Part shown: positions 10,936-21,668 of the stretch, piece after piece
How the letters are laid out: each line of letters opens with the position of its first letter
Position numbering within the stretch: position 1 is the stretch's first letter
Assembly (NCBI GenBank): GCA_020726505.1
Contig: JAHLEZ010000008.1
Span: 2,604,001-2,668,000, forward strand
Source of the DNA: Leptodontidium sp. MPI-SDFR-AT-0119
Taxonomy: Eukaryota > Ascomycota > Leotiomycetes > Helotiales > Leptodontidiaceae
DNA length: 64,000 nucleotides
Reading direction: 5' to 3'
Notes under the pieces: generated by a model
What the model was told of the DNA's origin: nothing
What the model saw: the letters and a program-made list of their open reading frames with translations, nothing else
Databases searched by the model: none
Translations under genes and position numbers: made by a program

Positions 10936-13315
10936 TCATTGAATCTTCTTCGTCTCATCCACCTCCTTCTTCGCCAGACACTCTTCTCTCCAAGCCCACA
11001 TCACCGCCATCCCAGCACCAGGCCCAGCCAGAATCGTCGTACCCGCAAACGTACCCACAATGCCCGGCCATCTCGTCTGGATCTTCTTCGCCTTCTTCAA
11101 ATCCTTGAAACTGAGCAACACCCACACCGCACCAGCGGTAAAAGCAGTGATCTGGTCATACCTGAAAATCTTCGCCGCACCGGTAATCAAAGGGAGAGCC
11201 TCAGATGGGTTTGAAAGACCCTTGAAGAACACTTCCGTCAGGGAGACGGGCAATTTCAACGCTACGTAGAAGTAGGCAGTGGCGGCGGTGGCGGCAGTGA
11301 ACCCGTATGCAAGACGCAGCTATTTCATATCCGCCTTGACATTTTCGATTCTGTCTACTTGGGTGGTGTCTTTGACTGCCTTGGTGAGAAGACGGTGGAT
11401 GAGAGAGGCGTAGAGGGGAAATGGTTGGAAGAAGACGCCGTTGATCCATTGCCTGTTTGCTATCCCTAGAGCGGCGAAAATAGCGATGGATGGGAGGATG
11501 AAGGCTGTTGCTATGGTGGGAATGATGACTTTGGCGGATGCCATATTAGTCAGGCGGTTGTCAGGAGGAAATAGTAGATGGGGGCGATGAAACCGGGGCC
11601 TTTGACTTGGTACGCTGCGGAGAGTAGGGTGTGCATCAGGCACGATGTTGTAGTCAAGTTGCCTCGCCGGATAGACTCGATGAGCCAGATGGTTTGCCAC
11701 ATGGTCTTTTGGCAGGCATATGTTATACCCAACAGCGGTAATGCCCACAAGCTCTCGTCAAAACACTTTCCTTCTTTCCAATACCGCTTTCAGGATCCCA
11801 TGCCATCGTTGACTCTTATGATCTGGTCGGCAATGGGAGAGACTCGATGCTTTCTGCTCCCATGATGGTTTCGCAAGTCAAATCCCAGAGGGCATCCCCC
11901 CGCTTTTGGTACAGTGCCATGATCTTGTCTCCGATGGTATCGAGAGACTCAATCCGAGTAAGCTTGTTAGCGACATCGCAGGTCAAGTTAGCACGAGAGT
12001 TACGCTTGGCGTAGAAAGCGTCGAGGGTTTTGCGAATATCAGCTTGGGAAGGCTTCGTAGGAAGCCTGGAAATGTGGTTTGCAAGAGCAGCTGAACTCTC
12101 AATTGCGGCATTGCCGCCAGCACCCAAGTTCGGTGTCATCTACAAGACATTAGTTTCTTTCCTTCGGTCACGGTATTGTCCAACTGACCTTATGTGTAGA
12201 ATCTCCAATACAGACCATGCGATCCGAAATCCAATGTTGATTTTGGGACTCCTCAAGGCAGGACATATTTGCAATCGTTCGATTCTCCCAAACCTCGCCA
12301 AACGTAACACCAGGAGCTATAGGAATATTCTTGAAAGGTTTGGCACCCTCTTCCATATCTTCCATGCCAAATCGAGGCATTTCCTTTCCATGATATCTCC
12401 TATCCAGCTTCGAGAGCATGAACCAGTAGAGAACGCCATCCCTTCCAACGAATGATAACGTGGAGTGGTCTTTATCATAACTTCTATGAGAGTCGCCAAC
12501 TGTGAGAACGCTACCTTCTGGCTGCTTACCAAGACCGAAAATGCAGGAATATTCCGTTGAGATGCTATTCTTGTCTTTCCCAACGGCTCCGGGTCGCGAG
12601 AGTTCAATCTGGTCTTGCATTTTGCCACGAACGACGCTGTGAACGCCGTCTGCGTCGACTACAATATCTCCGTCGTATGATGAGCCGTCTTGACATGTAA
12701 CAGTGACTCCGGATGAGGAGACCTGCACATCAGTAACTCGCTTGAAAGCCATAATTTTGCTCTTATCTTTGATATTGGAATACAGGATTTTCAGGAGGTT
12801 ACGACGAGTCAGAAAGGCCATCGCATATCCTGTCCTGGGAACTAGTCAGAAACTCGCACAACTACTTCATCAAGCGCGGGATCTCACCTCTTCTTCATCA
12901 ATGCCGGCGCATCGCTGGTTGTAAGCAACTGTCCATTCTCACTCCACGTGAGTGTCTGCTCCAGCGCTTCTTGAACTTCCAGCACATCATCCAGAAACCC
13001 CAGTCTGACAACAGAGTTAGTAGCCACTTGTCATTGAGTTCTCAGAACCACAAGTCAGAAACAAATAATGAGACATAAGTTTCCTGGATTAATCAGGTAT
13101 GTAAGGAGAGATCATACGCTCTGATCAAAAATCCGCGATCCATTCGGAAGAATCACAATCGATGCCCCGACTTCAGGATGTATGTTATCTCTACCCTCCA
13201 GAACAATGTATTCGACATTGGGATTCAGATCTAAGCAATGAGCGAGTGTGAGTCTAGAGATTGAACCCCCAACAATAATCACACGAAGATGCTCTGGGTT
13301 CTTTTCTCCTGCCAT
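10936..13315 (-). pseudogene. decayed FAD-dependent monooxygenase (PaxM-like) with C-terminal multi-pass membrane region
   Basis: Remains of a flavin monooxygenase of the type found in indole-diterpene and meroterpenoid clusters. The N-terminus at 13315 has [10 protein letters not shown], but the last Gly of the dinucleotide fold is Arg (GGSISR). Later blocks are good: [25 protein letters not shown], and after an intron GDSTHK+MTPNLGAGGNAA. The membrane part follows (PLLGITYACQKTMWQTIWL, GPGFIAPIYYF, DNRLTNMASAKVIIP). Lesions: a splice junction after GSRIFDQ that does not keep frame, TAA at 11816-11818, a one-base shift near 11750, a second shift with apparent loss of codons near 11570, and TAG at 11320-11322. 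Both nonsense codons could derive from CAA/CAG by C-to-T change. No terpene cyclase or prenyltransferase neighbours it, so it is an orphan. Confidence 0.82.
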
Positions 13316-14054
13316 CTTACGCAAGTGGACTCGAAATAACAAAATGAAGATCAGATTCAGCGTTGGCTAGATTGTCTGAAAAGTAAATGAAACAGGAGAG
13401 AGATGTTAAGGTGGTTTAGTAAGATATTATGCGATGTTAAAGGATCCTAAAGATTTATGGCAGGAAAATCTCGTTATCCTTCACTGATACCTTGCTCTCC
13501 TGTCCTGTTTGTTACATCTGCACTTCAGTGGATTGACTTGTAGGCCCGGCAATTTGTTTACTCCACAGCGGTGCGTTCCATCAAGCTCCATCAAACTCCA
13601 CCCGGGGCAGCAATCCCGTACCCGCAACGAAAACTGCCGGGGTCACAATTGCAGCTCGGAAAAAATAACAGACCAACCATTGGACTTTCATGGATCCAGG
13701 TCCGCACAGCATCACACCATGAATCATGACCCCTGTTTTGTTGTTGGCCTCAGCTGGGATCAGTAATCAGTCCGGCCGCAAGACCCTCGAAATCACGCCC
13801 ACAATGTAACCTCCGTCTCCAGTGTTATGTGATATGGTGCAGACTTTTTGCGTGTCGCTTGAATGCAGAAGGGGAAGATTCAAATTGCTTTGAATTAGAC
13901 AAGGCTACGGGCATCGACTTTAGTATGTTAACCAGCGCAGCTGTAAAGAGAAGTCACTTTTCCACCGTACGGAGCGAAGTGGAAGCAGCTGAGGAAAAAG
14001 TCTCAGCCATTGAACGTTATCCCGTTAGCTGCCACCAGGAGCACCCTTCTACAA
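13316..14054. other. Intergenic region between monooxygenase relic and inverted repeats
   Basis: About 740 bases with no convincing reading frame. Composition is ordinary. It may contain the old promoter of the decayed monooxygenase. Confidence 0.4.
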
Positions 14055-14220
14055 AGTACGAAAGGGGGTTTCAAGTGGGTCTCGCCCACCGTTGTAAGGC
14101 AGTAAGGTTATTCTTCCAATCAACAGTCTAATATTCTAGAATTTTCTCCATAAATCTCCTCAAATGTTATAGTAGAATACTGGGGGTGGGCGAGACCCAC
14201 TTGAAACCCCCTTTCGTACT
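14055..14220. repeat. 166-bp foldback element with 36-bp perfect terminal inverted repeats
   Basis: Bases 14055-14090 and 14185-14220 are exact reverse complements over 36 positions (left arm starts AGTACGAAAGGGGGTTTC, right arm ends in its complement). The 94-bp centre has no coding capacity. The size and structure fit a miniature inverted-repeat element or a foldback remnant. No obvious target-site duplication could be fixed, because the arms begin inside a GTAC palindrome. The GTACGAAAGG word recurs at the right end of the neighbouring larger element. Confidence 0.85.
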
Positions 14221-14340
14221 ATTCCCCCCCCGCCCCCGGGTTGAATGTTGAATGTGAACTTTTGCGGGCTATAGACCTAGTTTTCAAGTCCTGAATGGTC
14301 AGAGGTCCTGGATAAAGCCTGAAGCACGAGCCAGAAATAG

Positions 14341-14725
14341 GTTTGTTGTAAACGCAAGGGTGGATTTAGAAGGTTCGAGAGACACTTGAGCCCTGCTCGA
14401 GGCTGAAAATCCACTGAATTATTGGATAGACACCCCTAGCAGCTACCCACACGAGGTCCAGTTTTCTTCACATTTAACATTCAAGCCAGGGGGGGACAGT
14501 ACTATCCCCCCCCCTAAATAAAGGTAAATTCCCTGCTCTGTGGGTCGGAGTAAAGCACAGCTTGCTTTGAGTGGTAGAAATTCCTAGTTAGGTGGCGAAG
14601 TGGCCCTTGTGAGCTTCAGAGCACAGGTCAAAGTTTGGTCTGTTGTAAGGCCAGGGTGGACCTGTCAAAGCTTGAGAACAGCTGGTTTCGTTGGATAGAC
14701 ACCCTAGACAGCTACCCACTACCCC
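14341..14725 (+). repeat. two diverged direct copies of an about 90-bp motif inside the inverted-repeat cluster
   Basis: Copy one (14341-14450) and copy two (14640-14725) share the ordered words GTTGTAA, AGGGTGGA, TTGGATAGACACCC and AGCTACCCAC, separated by diverged sequence. They point to duplication before decay. No coding function is visible. Confidence 0.6.
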
Positions 14726-14772
14726 CTTGTGTTTACAGGGAATTTACCTTTATTTAGGGGGGGGGATAGTAC
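14499..14772. repeat. 274-bp inner inverted-repeat element with 37-bp arms
   Basis: Arm 14499-14535 (GTACTAT, nine C, then TAAATAAAGGTAAATTCCCTG) and arm 14736-14772 are exact reverse complements, including equal nine-base homopolymers. The equal length of the C and G runs suggests recent origin or gene conversion, as such runs slip quickly. The enclosed sequence is non-coding. Confidence 0.85.
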
Positions 14773-14778
14773 GAAAGG

Positions 14779-15167
14779 AACTTTGTATGAGCGCTGTCAT
14801 GACACTCCCACAGCGACTATTTAGCGCACGTGCCCTGGGGCGAGCGCCTTCTGGCAGCTAAGGGGATAGCCTGGGGTTAACTGCACGCCATACATACCCA
14901 TGGGACCCTGTAAGTAGCTGCATTGCATTCTGTTTTGTGATTCCCCTTCCCCGGGGCTGGAAGGATCAAAAGCCAAACGGGCATTGATCTTCGTGCTGGT
15001 CAGGAGAAGAAACCGTTAAGCTTAAGTAGGATAGGCTAACCTTTTTTTCTTTTGAGACTGGGAGAGCTTTTTGATATGGGATATGGGTATTTGGATTCTT
15101 ATGTCTTGAAGTCTCTTTTTGTGTCTGCGCTTGTGTCATTCTGAACGACCTCAGCTTTCAACACAAG
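14779..15167. promoter_or_regulatory. upstream region of the CFEM-GPCR gene
   Basis: About 390 bases between the repeat cluster and the receptor gene. The part nearest the gene is T-rich with TATA-poor composition. A GCACGTGC palindrome lies near 14826. The repeat insertion therefore sits within 400 bases of the receptor start and could affect its expression (inference). Confidence 0.4.
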
Positions 15168-17333
15168 ATGCGAATCACAATTTTCACGGTCCTGGTGCTG
15201 AGTTTCTCTTTTGTTGACCAGGTCTACGCTGGCAGTTCTCTGGAAAAGAAAGCAATCCCTACCGTTGCAGCTCCAGACTGCTCCGTAAGTGTTTCTCTGC
15301 CCAATTCGAAGAAAACTGTAATAATATCTCTATAGTTGACATGTCTAGGAACACTCATTCCACAATACTGCGACTCCCTGACAGACATGATATGCGTCTG
15401 TACGAACACCGACCTCGCAGCTGTGCTATTGCCATGTGTAATTTCTGCTTGCAACATAACGGACTCTCTCCAGCTTGCAAGACATCAAGCCGAAGTCTGC
15501 GACGTTCCTAATGATATGACGCGGTATAGGCAACAGATTCACACATACTGCGTGTTGGTACCTGTCACGACTATCTTTGTCGCCCTGCGGATCTTCGCCA
15601 GAGTCAGATTGAATATTGGGTTGGGACCGTATGTACACACCCAGATGAGAGATTTTGCTCGATGCAGAATAGAGGGCTGACCTTTTGGGAAGTGATGATT
15701 GGGTTTTGCTTCTTGCTTTTGCCTTTTACTTGTGTATAACTTCCACAGCAGTAAGTTCCCAAAGTCCCCAGCGACATATCCGCATGGAGATCTTGAAGTC
15801 TTCCACCGAGTGTACAGTTGCTAACTGCAAGAATCAAGTGGGTAATTGCCGTAACAGGATTCGGACAACATACGTACTGGCTACTTACCAGACAAGTGGA
15901 AAGGGCCTTGAGAGTACGTTTGTCCAAGGACCTTGCACTGCCCGTTCAAGCTGACTGGAACCCAGTTCTTCTACATCAGCGAACTTCTCTATCTATGCGC
16001 AATCACATTCACCAAGTTATCGCTTCTCCTCTTCTTCCGTCGTATCTTTCCGGGAACCAGTTTTCGAATTGCAACCGTTTGCGTTGGAGTCTTCATCATC
16101 GCCTCCAACATCTCACTGTTCATGGCTCTGGCATTTCAATGTGTACGTCCTCCCCACCACATCATCCACCCCCACAACTGTCCTAGCAATAAATACTGAA
16201 TTTTAATAGATACCAGTACACGGTGTGTGGACAAATTGGATGTACAAAGTCCCTCCGATTAAATGCATCAACGTTTTCGCAGCGGTTTATGTCGCGGCCG
16301 GAATGAGCATCATGCATGATATTATGATCCTGAGTATGCCCATTCCCACACTGATGGGTCTCAATCTCGGGATGCGGAAGAAAGCAAATCTGATGGTTAT
16401 GTTCGGTGTCGGATCGTTCGTTGTCGTGGCTAGCGTGGTCCGTCTTCCTTCTTTGATGAAGATGGGGAATTCGAGTGATCCTTCATGTAAGTGATGTCAT
16501 CTAACTGTTTTCTACATTCTTATACAGAAAGCAAAATATTGACTGATGTGACCACCTACAGTCGATCAAGCCCCTGTTGCTTTCTGGACATATCTCGAGA
16601 TCAGCATTGGCATAATATGTGCTTGTCTACCAGCATGCCGGTCGCTGATAGGTTTCTACTTCCCTCATTTACAGATGTCTTTAAACAACACGTCCAGTAA
16701 GTGCCCCCTCTAATAGCCCCCAGATCTATCTGGAGACCGGTTATTCCAACCCAATTCCAATTCTCCTCGGGGACTCTCTCACGAATCTCCCTTCCCTTCC
16801 CGTACCCTCCATACCATACTCAAACACACAACACCCACCCATTCAACACCAGCTAACCACCCCTCCTCCATCTAGGCAACGGCCATGAAACCCCCAACTA
16901 CGCCAACACCACTTCTCTCAACACCAAAAAATACTTCAGCAAGAAACGTGCCACGCGGGAGTCCTTCCTCGAACTCGACGACCGCTCCAGAACAGGCAGC
17001 GAAGAAGCACTGCAAGGAGAAAACAATAAACCCAAACCGGCCCTGAACCTGAAAAAATCAGCAACAAGGATATCCACTGATCGCAACCACGACTATGGAG
17101 ATGGAGATAGTATCCTACAAATCTCAACGAACAGCCAAACGCCTATCCAAGAGCGTTTCGTGCCTGCGGATCGCAAGGGCTTTGGACATACGGCGACGGT
17201 GGTGGTGGGGAATTCATCGAGTGCGAAGAATGGTAGTAGGATGGGGGGATCTCCTGAAAGTGTAGATTCTAGGATGGGGAGGGCTATTGTTTTGACGAGG
17301 ACGTTGGATCAGACTACGGCGTTGAGAGGGTAG
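15168..17333 (+). CDS. PTH11-type G-protein-coupled receptor with N-terminal CFEM domain
   Basis: Eight exons: 15168-15284, 15336-15628, 15693-15750, 15818-15913, 15966-16142, 16210-16486, 16562-16696 and 16876-17333. They total 1611 nt and give 536 residues. A signal peptide (residues 1-21) precedes an eight-Cys CFEM domain with cysteines in CSLTCLG, QYC, MICVC, LLPC, SACN and AEVC. Then come about seven membrane helices, including DDWVLLLAFAFYLCITSTA, KWVIAVTGFGQHTYWLL, FYISELLYLCAITFTK and the GVWTNWMYKVPPIKCIN loop. A long Ser/Thr-rich cytoplasmic tail ends in LDQTTALRG. Proteins of this class sense surfaces or host cues; Magnaporthe PTH11 is the best-known member. All junctions keep frame and no damage is visible. 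The ligand is unknown. Confidence 0.9.
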
Positions 17334-17770
17334 GATTTCTTGTTACGATTTGTTGGAATGTGGGAGGAATTGTTGGTTTGGGAATATGTGGCGTTGGGAG
17401 CAAAAAACAAAAGTAGATTAGTATTGCATGTCGCGGATGGTGACTGCTTTGGGGTTCGTCGGTCTTTTGTAATACCTGGGATTGTTTGAGTGCGTCTTGA
17501 ATCGCAAGATTTCAATGCTGGATGAGGGAGAACGGAACGGGCGATATGTACTAGTAGCTGGATTGTTGAAGCACGAGCTCTAGTCAATCATCATTTTCAC
17601 TTGTATTTGACACTTAAAGCTCAATAGACACCGCCTATCTCAGGCTCTCTCAATCAAGCAATCTCTAGTAGAAAAATCGCAGAAACCACGACATCCATCA
17701 AAACAATTGTCCGTCAAATCCCTCCCACGTCATCCCCGATCCACATCCAACTGTTCAGCACCTACGCTAC
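17334..17770. other. Intergenic region between convergent genes
   Basis: 437 bases between the ends of the receptor gene and the convergent small secreted-protein gene. It most likely contains both 3' UTRs. Nothing else seen. Confidence 0.45.
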
Positions 17771-18554
17771 CTAACCATAGTTGCAGAGGAATCCAGCGCG
17801 GCCAACAGTATACGATCCCTCCCTATCACCTGTCATATAGACTGAAGGAACACGAAAAGTACTAGCGTAGGCATCTCCGAACATGTTATTGGCAAACGCT
17901 CCCATGTTTCTGTTGTTGCCGTAATCCCACTTCACGTCAGCGGGTTGGTCTTGGTTCCAGAGGCGGGGAACGTGGAGGACGAGACTGTTGAGCGTCAGAG
18001 TTTATATCACCAATGTGGCAAAGGGAAGATGATAGAATGTGAAGGTTGGAAGGGAGTGCTTACTAGAGAGGCAAATTGGATGAGAAACCCCATCCTCGAG
18101 GATCAGCTAGGAAGTCGCGCGGGACAGCGGTGTTCTCGCCGATCTGGTTGCAGTAGGTGTCGTAAATGTGGAGGACGGCGTGGGATTGCCAGGAGCTGTG
18201 CTCGATGAATGAGAATGTGCACCTATTTGATGTCAATGTTGTTGTAGTAGTGAAGAAGTGAGGAAGTGGAGGTACGGACATTCCCTTGCAATGAGGAGCG
18301 GCAACACAGTCTTGGAAGTCAACACCGGGTTCAAGGTTGATTGAGTGAGAGCCGAGTTGGGCTTCTCGTCGAGCGATGTGGCCTATGGTAGATCGTGGAA
18401 CTACAGGTGAAACAGCAATCTCGCGGTCGGTGCAGTTGAAGATGTCCCAGATGTTCTCGAGAGTGTTGTCAGGATTTGGGGCGCCGGTTGTGAAGGAGGT
18501 GAGAGTAAGCATCAGGACCGCGGAGGCTATGATCTTGGCGAGGAGAGACACCAT
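17771..18554 (-). CDS. small secreted protein of unknown function, 215 aa
   Basis: Three minus-strand exons, 18554-18280, 18222-18064 and 17984-17771, total 648 nt. The first donor is a weak GTCCGT. Without splicing the frame stops early; with the last intron removed, a conserved-looking tail appears (KWDYGNNRNMGAFANNMFG ... GRAGFLCNYG). Residues 1-25 form a signal peptide (AKIIASAVLMLTLTSFTTGA). There are six cysteines: NCTD, QDCVAAPHCKGMC, DTYCNQ and FLCNYG. The middle carries WQSHAVLHIYDTYCNQIGEN. I do not recognise the family. The size, cysteines and secretion signal make it a candidate secreted effector or wall-associated protein. An upstream ATG at 18593 would hide the signal peptide and was rejected. 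Confidence 0.75.
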
Positions 18555-19079
18555 CCTGTCTTGATGGTATGGTCTGGCTAATTCTGTTAGCATAGAACTT
18601 TGAGTGAGGATTTGCTTGACCTACTATACAAGGCTTCGTGATGTGTCGAGGGGCGTTTGACTTGGCTGAGATGAGATGACTTGGAGGTGGTTAGTGAGAA
18701 TAGCTGATCAGGTGATGGGCATAACGATGAGGAGAAACAAGAGCCGTCCCAACTTATGATGTCGGTCAATCGACGCTGTTGACGTAAACTCAAGTGGTGG
18801 TGTGGATGAAGTAAACGGAAGAAGAGGATCCTAGGAAGGTGAGTGGGTTATGTAGGTATTTTAGCGAACATGAAATTTTCACGAGCCTCATAGGTATTTA
18901 CCTAATGAATATACCTTACCTAACAGGTATTACTCTATTCAATTCTAATTCGGAAGGCGCGTCCGCTGCGACATCCTGTGACGTATCCGCGAGGTCAGTT
19001 GAAGGCTTGGCGGTTGGTTTGGGCCAGCCTCGCTTGCTTGTGTATACAAGGAACTCGGCATGTGAGACGCGAGACCATG
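18555..19079. other. Intergenic region
   Basis: About 525 bases. Near 18890-18935 there is a run of AGGTATT/TACCTAA words on both strands (short imperfect repeats). No gene supported. Confidence 0.4.
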
Positions 19080-19378
19080 TCAAAGACTGCAAAAAAACTG
19101 AGGGGCTGTTGATACCAGACCACGCGAAGGCATTGGAGGCCTAAGGAGCTCGTGATATACGTCAAGAAACGCGTACTTCTCAGACAGGAATCTTTCCAAC
19201 TTCCAAGAGGACCAAACAACATAATGAACGATGAAAAAAGCGCACAGAACATGCCAAGCTGACTCAACTTGCACTAATGGGAAGATACTGACGTGTGTAT
19301 ATGCATACGCGTCGAGAACTCATGAAAGTGTGCTTCAAGTGCTTGGGTTGGGGTGCCAATATTAAGCGAGACGGCCAT
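19080..19378 (-). CDS. putative small single-pass membrane protein, about 82-87 aa
   Basis: A two-exon model: the first exon runs from ATG 19378 to 19309. The second ends with TGA at 19080-19082 and starts at 19273 (35-nt intron) or at 19258 (50-nt intron). Either junction keeps frame. The protein starts MAVSLNIGTPTQALEAHFHE. A hydrophobic helix follows (WHVLCAFFIVHYVVWSSWKL) and a charged aromatic segment (RFLSEKYAFLDVYHELL). The sequence has the character of a real protein rather than random frame, but I do not recognise the family. The C-terminal part may be altered by a further intron. Support comes only from the open frame and splice fit. Confidence 0.42.
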
Positions 19379-21668
19379 GACGGGAACAACATCACCTCTA
19401 TGACACCGGGCAGCTATTTTAACATATGGAATATAGATCTGATGTCCGCAGTTCAGAGTATGAAGGTATCCTAGGGAGTTTCTCGAGACAAGGGGATTGA
19501 CAGCTCGTGCTAGAGCATCAGTTCATGAAGCCACGGAATGTTATGGTGTTTGCTTCCTCTGACCATGGATCATTTCAAGCCGCAGCATATCCAGCTTCTG
19601 CTTGAATATTGACCACCATGAAATAAGAGCAAAATGGAGTCCTGGTTGCTGTGACGGTCGGGATTTGGCATCGTACGCGCACTGGAGAAGGTAGACTGCG
19701 AATACTGACGCTGTGATTCGGCAAGACTGTGATGACAGCAATTCGTCATATTGGAAGGATACGTGAAGCAGAGCTACAAGTACGAGCCACCGAAGTGATT
19801 AGAAATAAGACGCAAGAACGGTACACACTGTTGAAGTCATCTAGAGCCCTGGAATAGGGTATCTCTATCTATGGAGACATCCGCTGGTGACCGGACAGCG
19901 AAATAGAGCGCGACGGTTCACTCAGTGCATTGAGAAGACCACAATATATAATATAGGCCAAATGCAATGCAGTATTCTCCTCGCCGGTGTCGTCTGGACG
20001 TGTCAAGGTTGAGGAGACCGCCAGGCTCACTTGACTATTGTGAGGTTGTCTTCCTGCACATGCCTCACTCATGGGATCTTCAGGTATACAACACACAACG
20101 AATCCTGTCCAAGTTCGATGCAGTAATTCTTTACTTGATCAAAAGCATTTTCAGGTACGTAGATTGTGTTTCTTCGCGACTTTCCTTGTCTTCTCGACCT
20201 GTTACCTGGAAATCCGACAATCTGGACTATGGGTTGTGGTGGCTCTGGTATCGGGTATATGCAACTCGGAAACTTCACCATGAAGACCGCGACGCGCTTG
20301 GATAATACCAGCAAGGAACTCAAGGACAGTTTAGAAGACGAAGAAGCGGTCTGTCTATCTTGGAATCTGCCTGTACACAGTCTAGCGATACTAGCGTCAC
20401 TTGTACGGCACGAACTAACTTAGTCAACAAGAATCGCAAAAAGAAAACTGCGGAACAGAGGACCACGGTTGTTATAAGTGGGCGAGAGACTGGATCCTTC
20501 GAAGCAGACAATCCGAGACCATGAGACAGCGAGAAAGTGGGATATTTTATGAAAGGCTTTAAGCAAAGTTTAAAACAGTAGAGGGACTTTGTAAACTGAT
20601 AACTTGGATTCCAAGAACTTGAGACTGGCTTCCCAGCTCATTATTATCTCTCTTTTCTCCGGAACTAGACCCTTTCTGTGAGCGGTACAATTTTCTAGGT
20701 GCTAGATCCGTGGAGTAGGGACTTTGACTTGATCGATACTTGAACGATGAATCTCTGAGGATGATACACATACCACCCTGGAGGTATTCGTGAATATGTC
20801 GTTTGCTCGGTCATGTGGTGTATGCGCTGTGGTGTTTTTGCGGTGGCTTGATACCATACCTAAAACTTTGATATAGCTTGTACTTTTCTGGCTAGTTATG
20901 CAGGTGGTCAGTAACCGCTCCCTGTTCCTCCGGTTCAGTGCCGAGGCTGGAAATGCTGTTCCTGGTGCAGAACAGCTGCTGGCAGGGGATCTTCTGCAAG
21001 AGATCAGTTCATCCGGTCTCTGCACCCTTGACGCGCACCAACAACACTCTCTGCTCTGGAATTTCAAATTTGCGATCTCTGAAGTCTAATTCTTGCCGGT
21101 AGCTACAAAATACAGTCATTCAAAGACATGGTTATGCGCACCAACCACCAGGAGACGCTTCAGGGACGAACATGAGCATGTGGTCTGCAGCATTTATTTG
21201 CCCGTTTCCACTGCCGGAATCTAAACATACGCGCACCAATCGCAGCCCGTCGCTTAAAGGATAACAAAAGTCTTAATACGCGTTCTCGAAGCTTGTGAAG
21301 TTCCCACCAATACTAATTCTTCCAACGAACCTAGTGTTTTGTGGAGAATGCGGGGTTGCGGGGTTAGAATGCTTGTCGGTGCTTGACACGGTCCTATTTC
21401 CACCTTCTTGATCCGGCTATTGTTGTTTTAGTTTTAGTATCGTCCCATATTTGAGCACCCAGGAACTGCTAGGTGCAGGGGAAGCTTGATTCCACCTCTC
21501 ATAGCGGTATATCTAGAGAACTGGCATCGTGGTTCAAGGACGAAGATCTGCAGGAGGCCAGGTATCTGGAGGTATAAGTACCTGCGATGTTGTTCTTCTA
21601 GAGTGTATCTCTCCACTCCATTCAAACTCCTCCTTCAATTCAAGACTTTCTACACAAAGTGATCAGTC
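19379..21668. other. Gene-poor region of 2.3 kb
   Basis: Several short frames occur on both strands (for example near 19541-19741, 20069-20323 and 20702-21067), but none shows a recognisable motif, consistent codon bias or splice partners. The stretch just before 21669 is the probable promoter and leader of the arabinofuranosidase gene, with a TATAAGTA-like word near 21571. No strong repeat seen. Confidence 0.45.

Larger units (their letters stand above)
14209..14778. mobile_element. about 570-bp non-autonomous element bounded by near-perfect 22-bp inverted repeats
   Basis: The left end at 14209-14231 reads C3TTTCGTACTATT followed by a C-run. The right end at 14757-14778 reads a nine-G run followed by ATAGTACGAAAGG; the two are inverted copies with one extra T in the left end. 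The left end overlaps the right arm of the 166-bp foldback element, so the elements are nested or joined end to end. No transposase frame lies inside. Interior segments 14341-14450 and 14640-14725 are diverged direct repeats. This looks like a MITE-type cluster; the superfamily is unknown. Confidence 0.6.

Noticed and set aside
15068..15168. Assigning an effect of the inverted repeats on the receptor promoter
   Set aside because: Only proximity is seen; no promoter element is disrupted in a demonstrable way.
20702..21067. 121-codon minus-strand frame in a gene-poor region
   Set aside because: No recognised motif, no helical or signal pattern, and no flanking exons; plausible by chance in balanced DNA.
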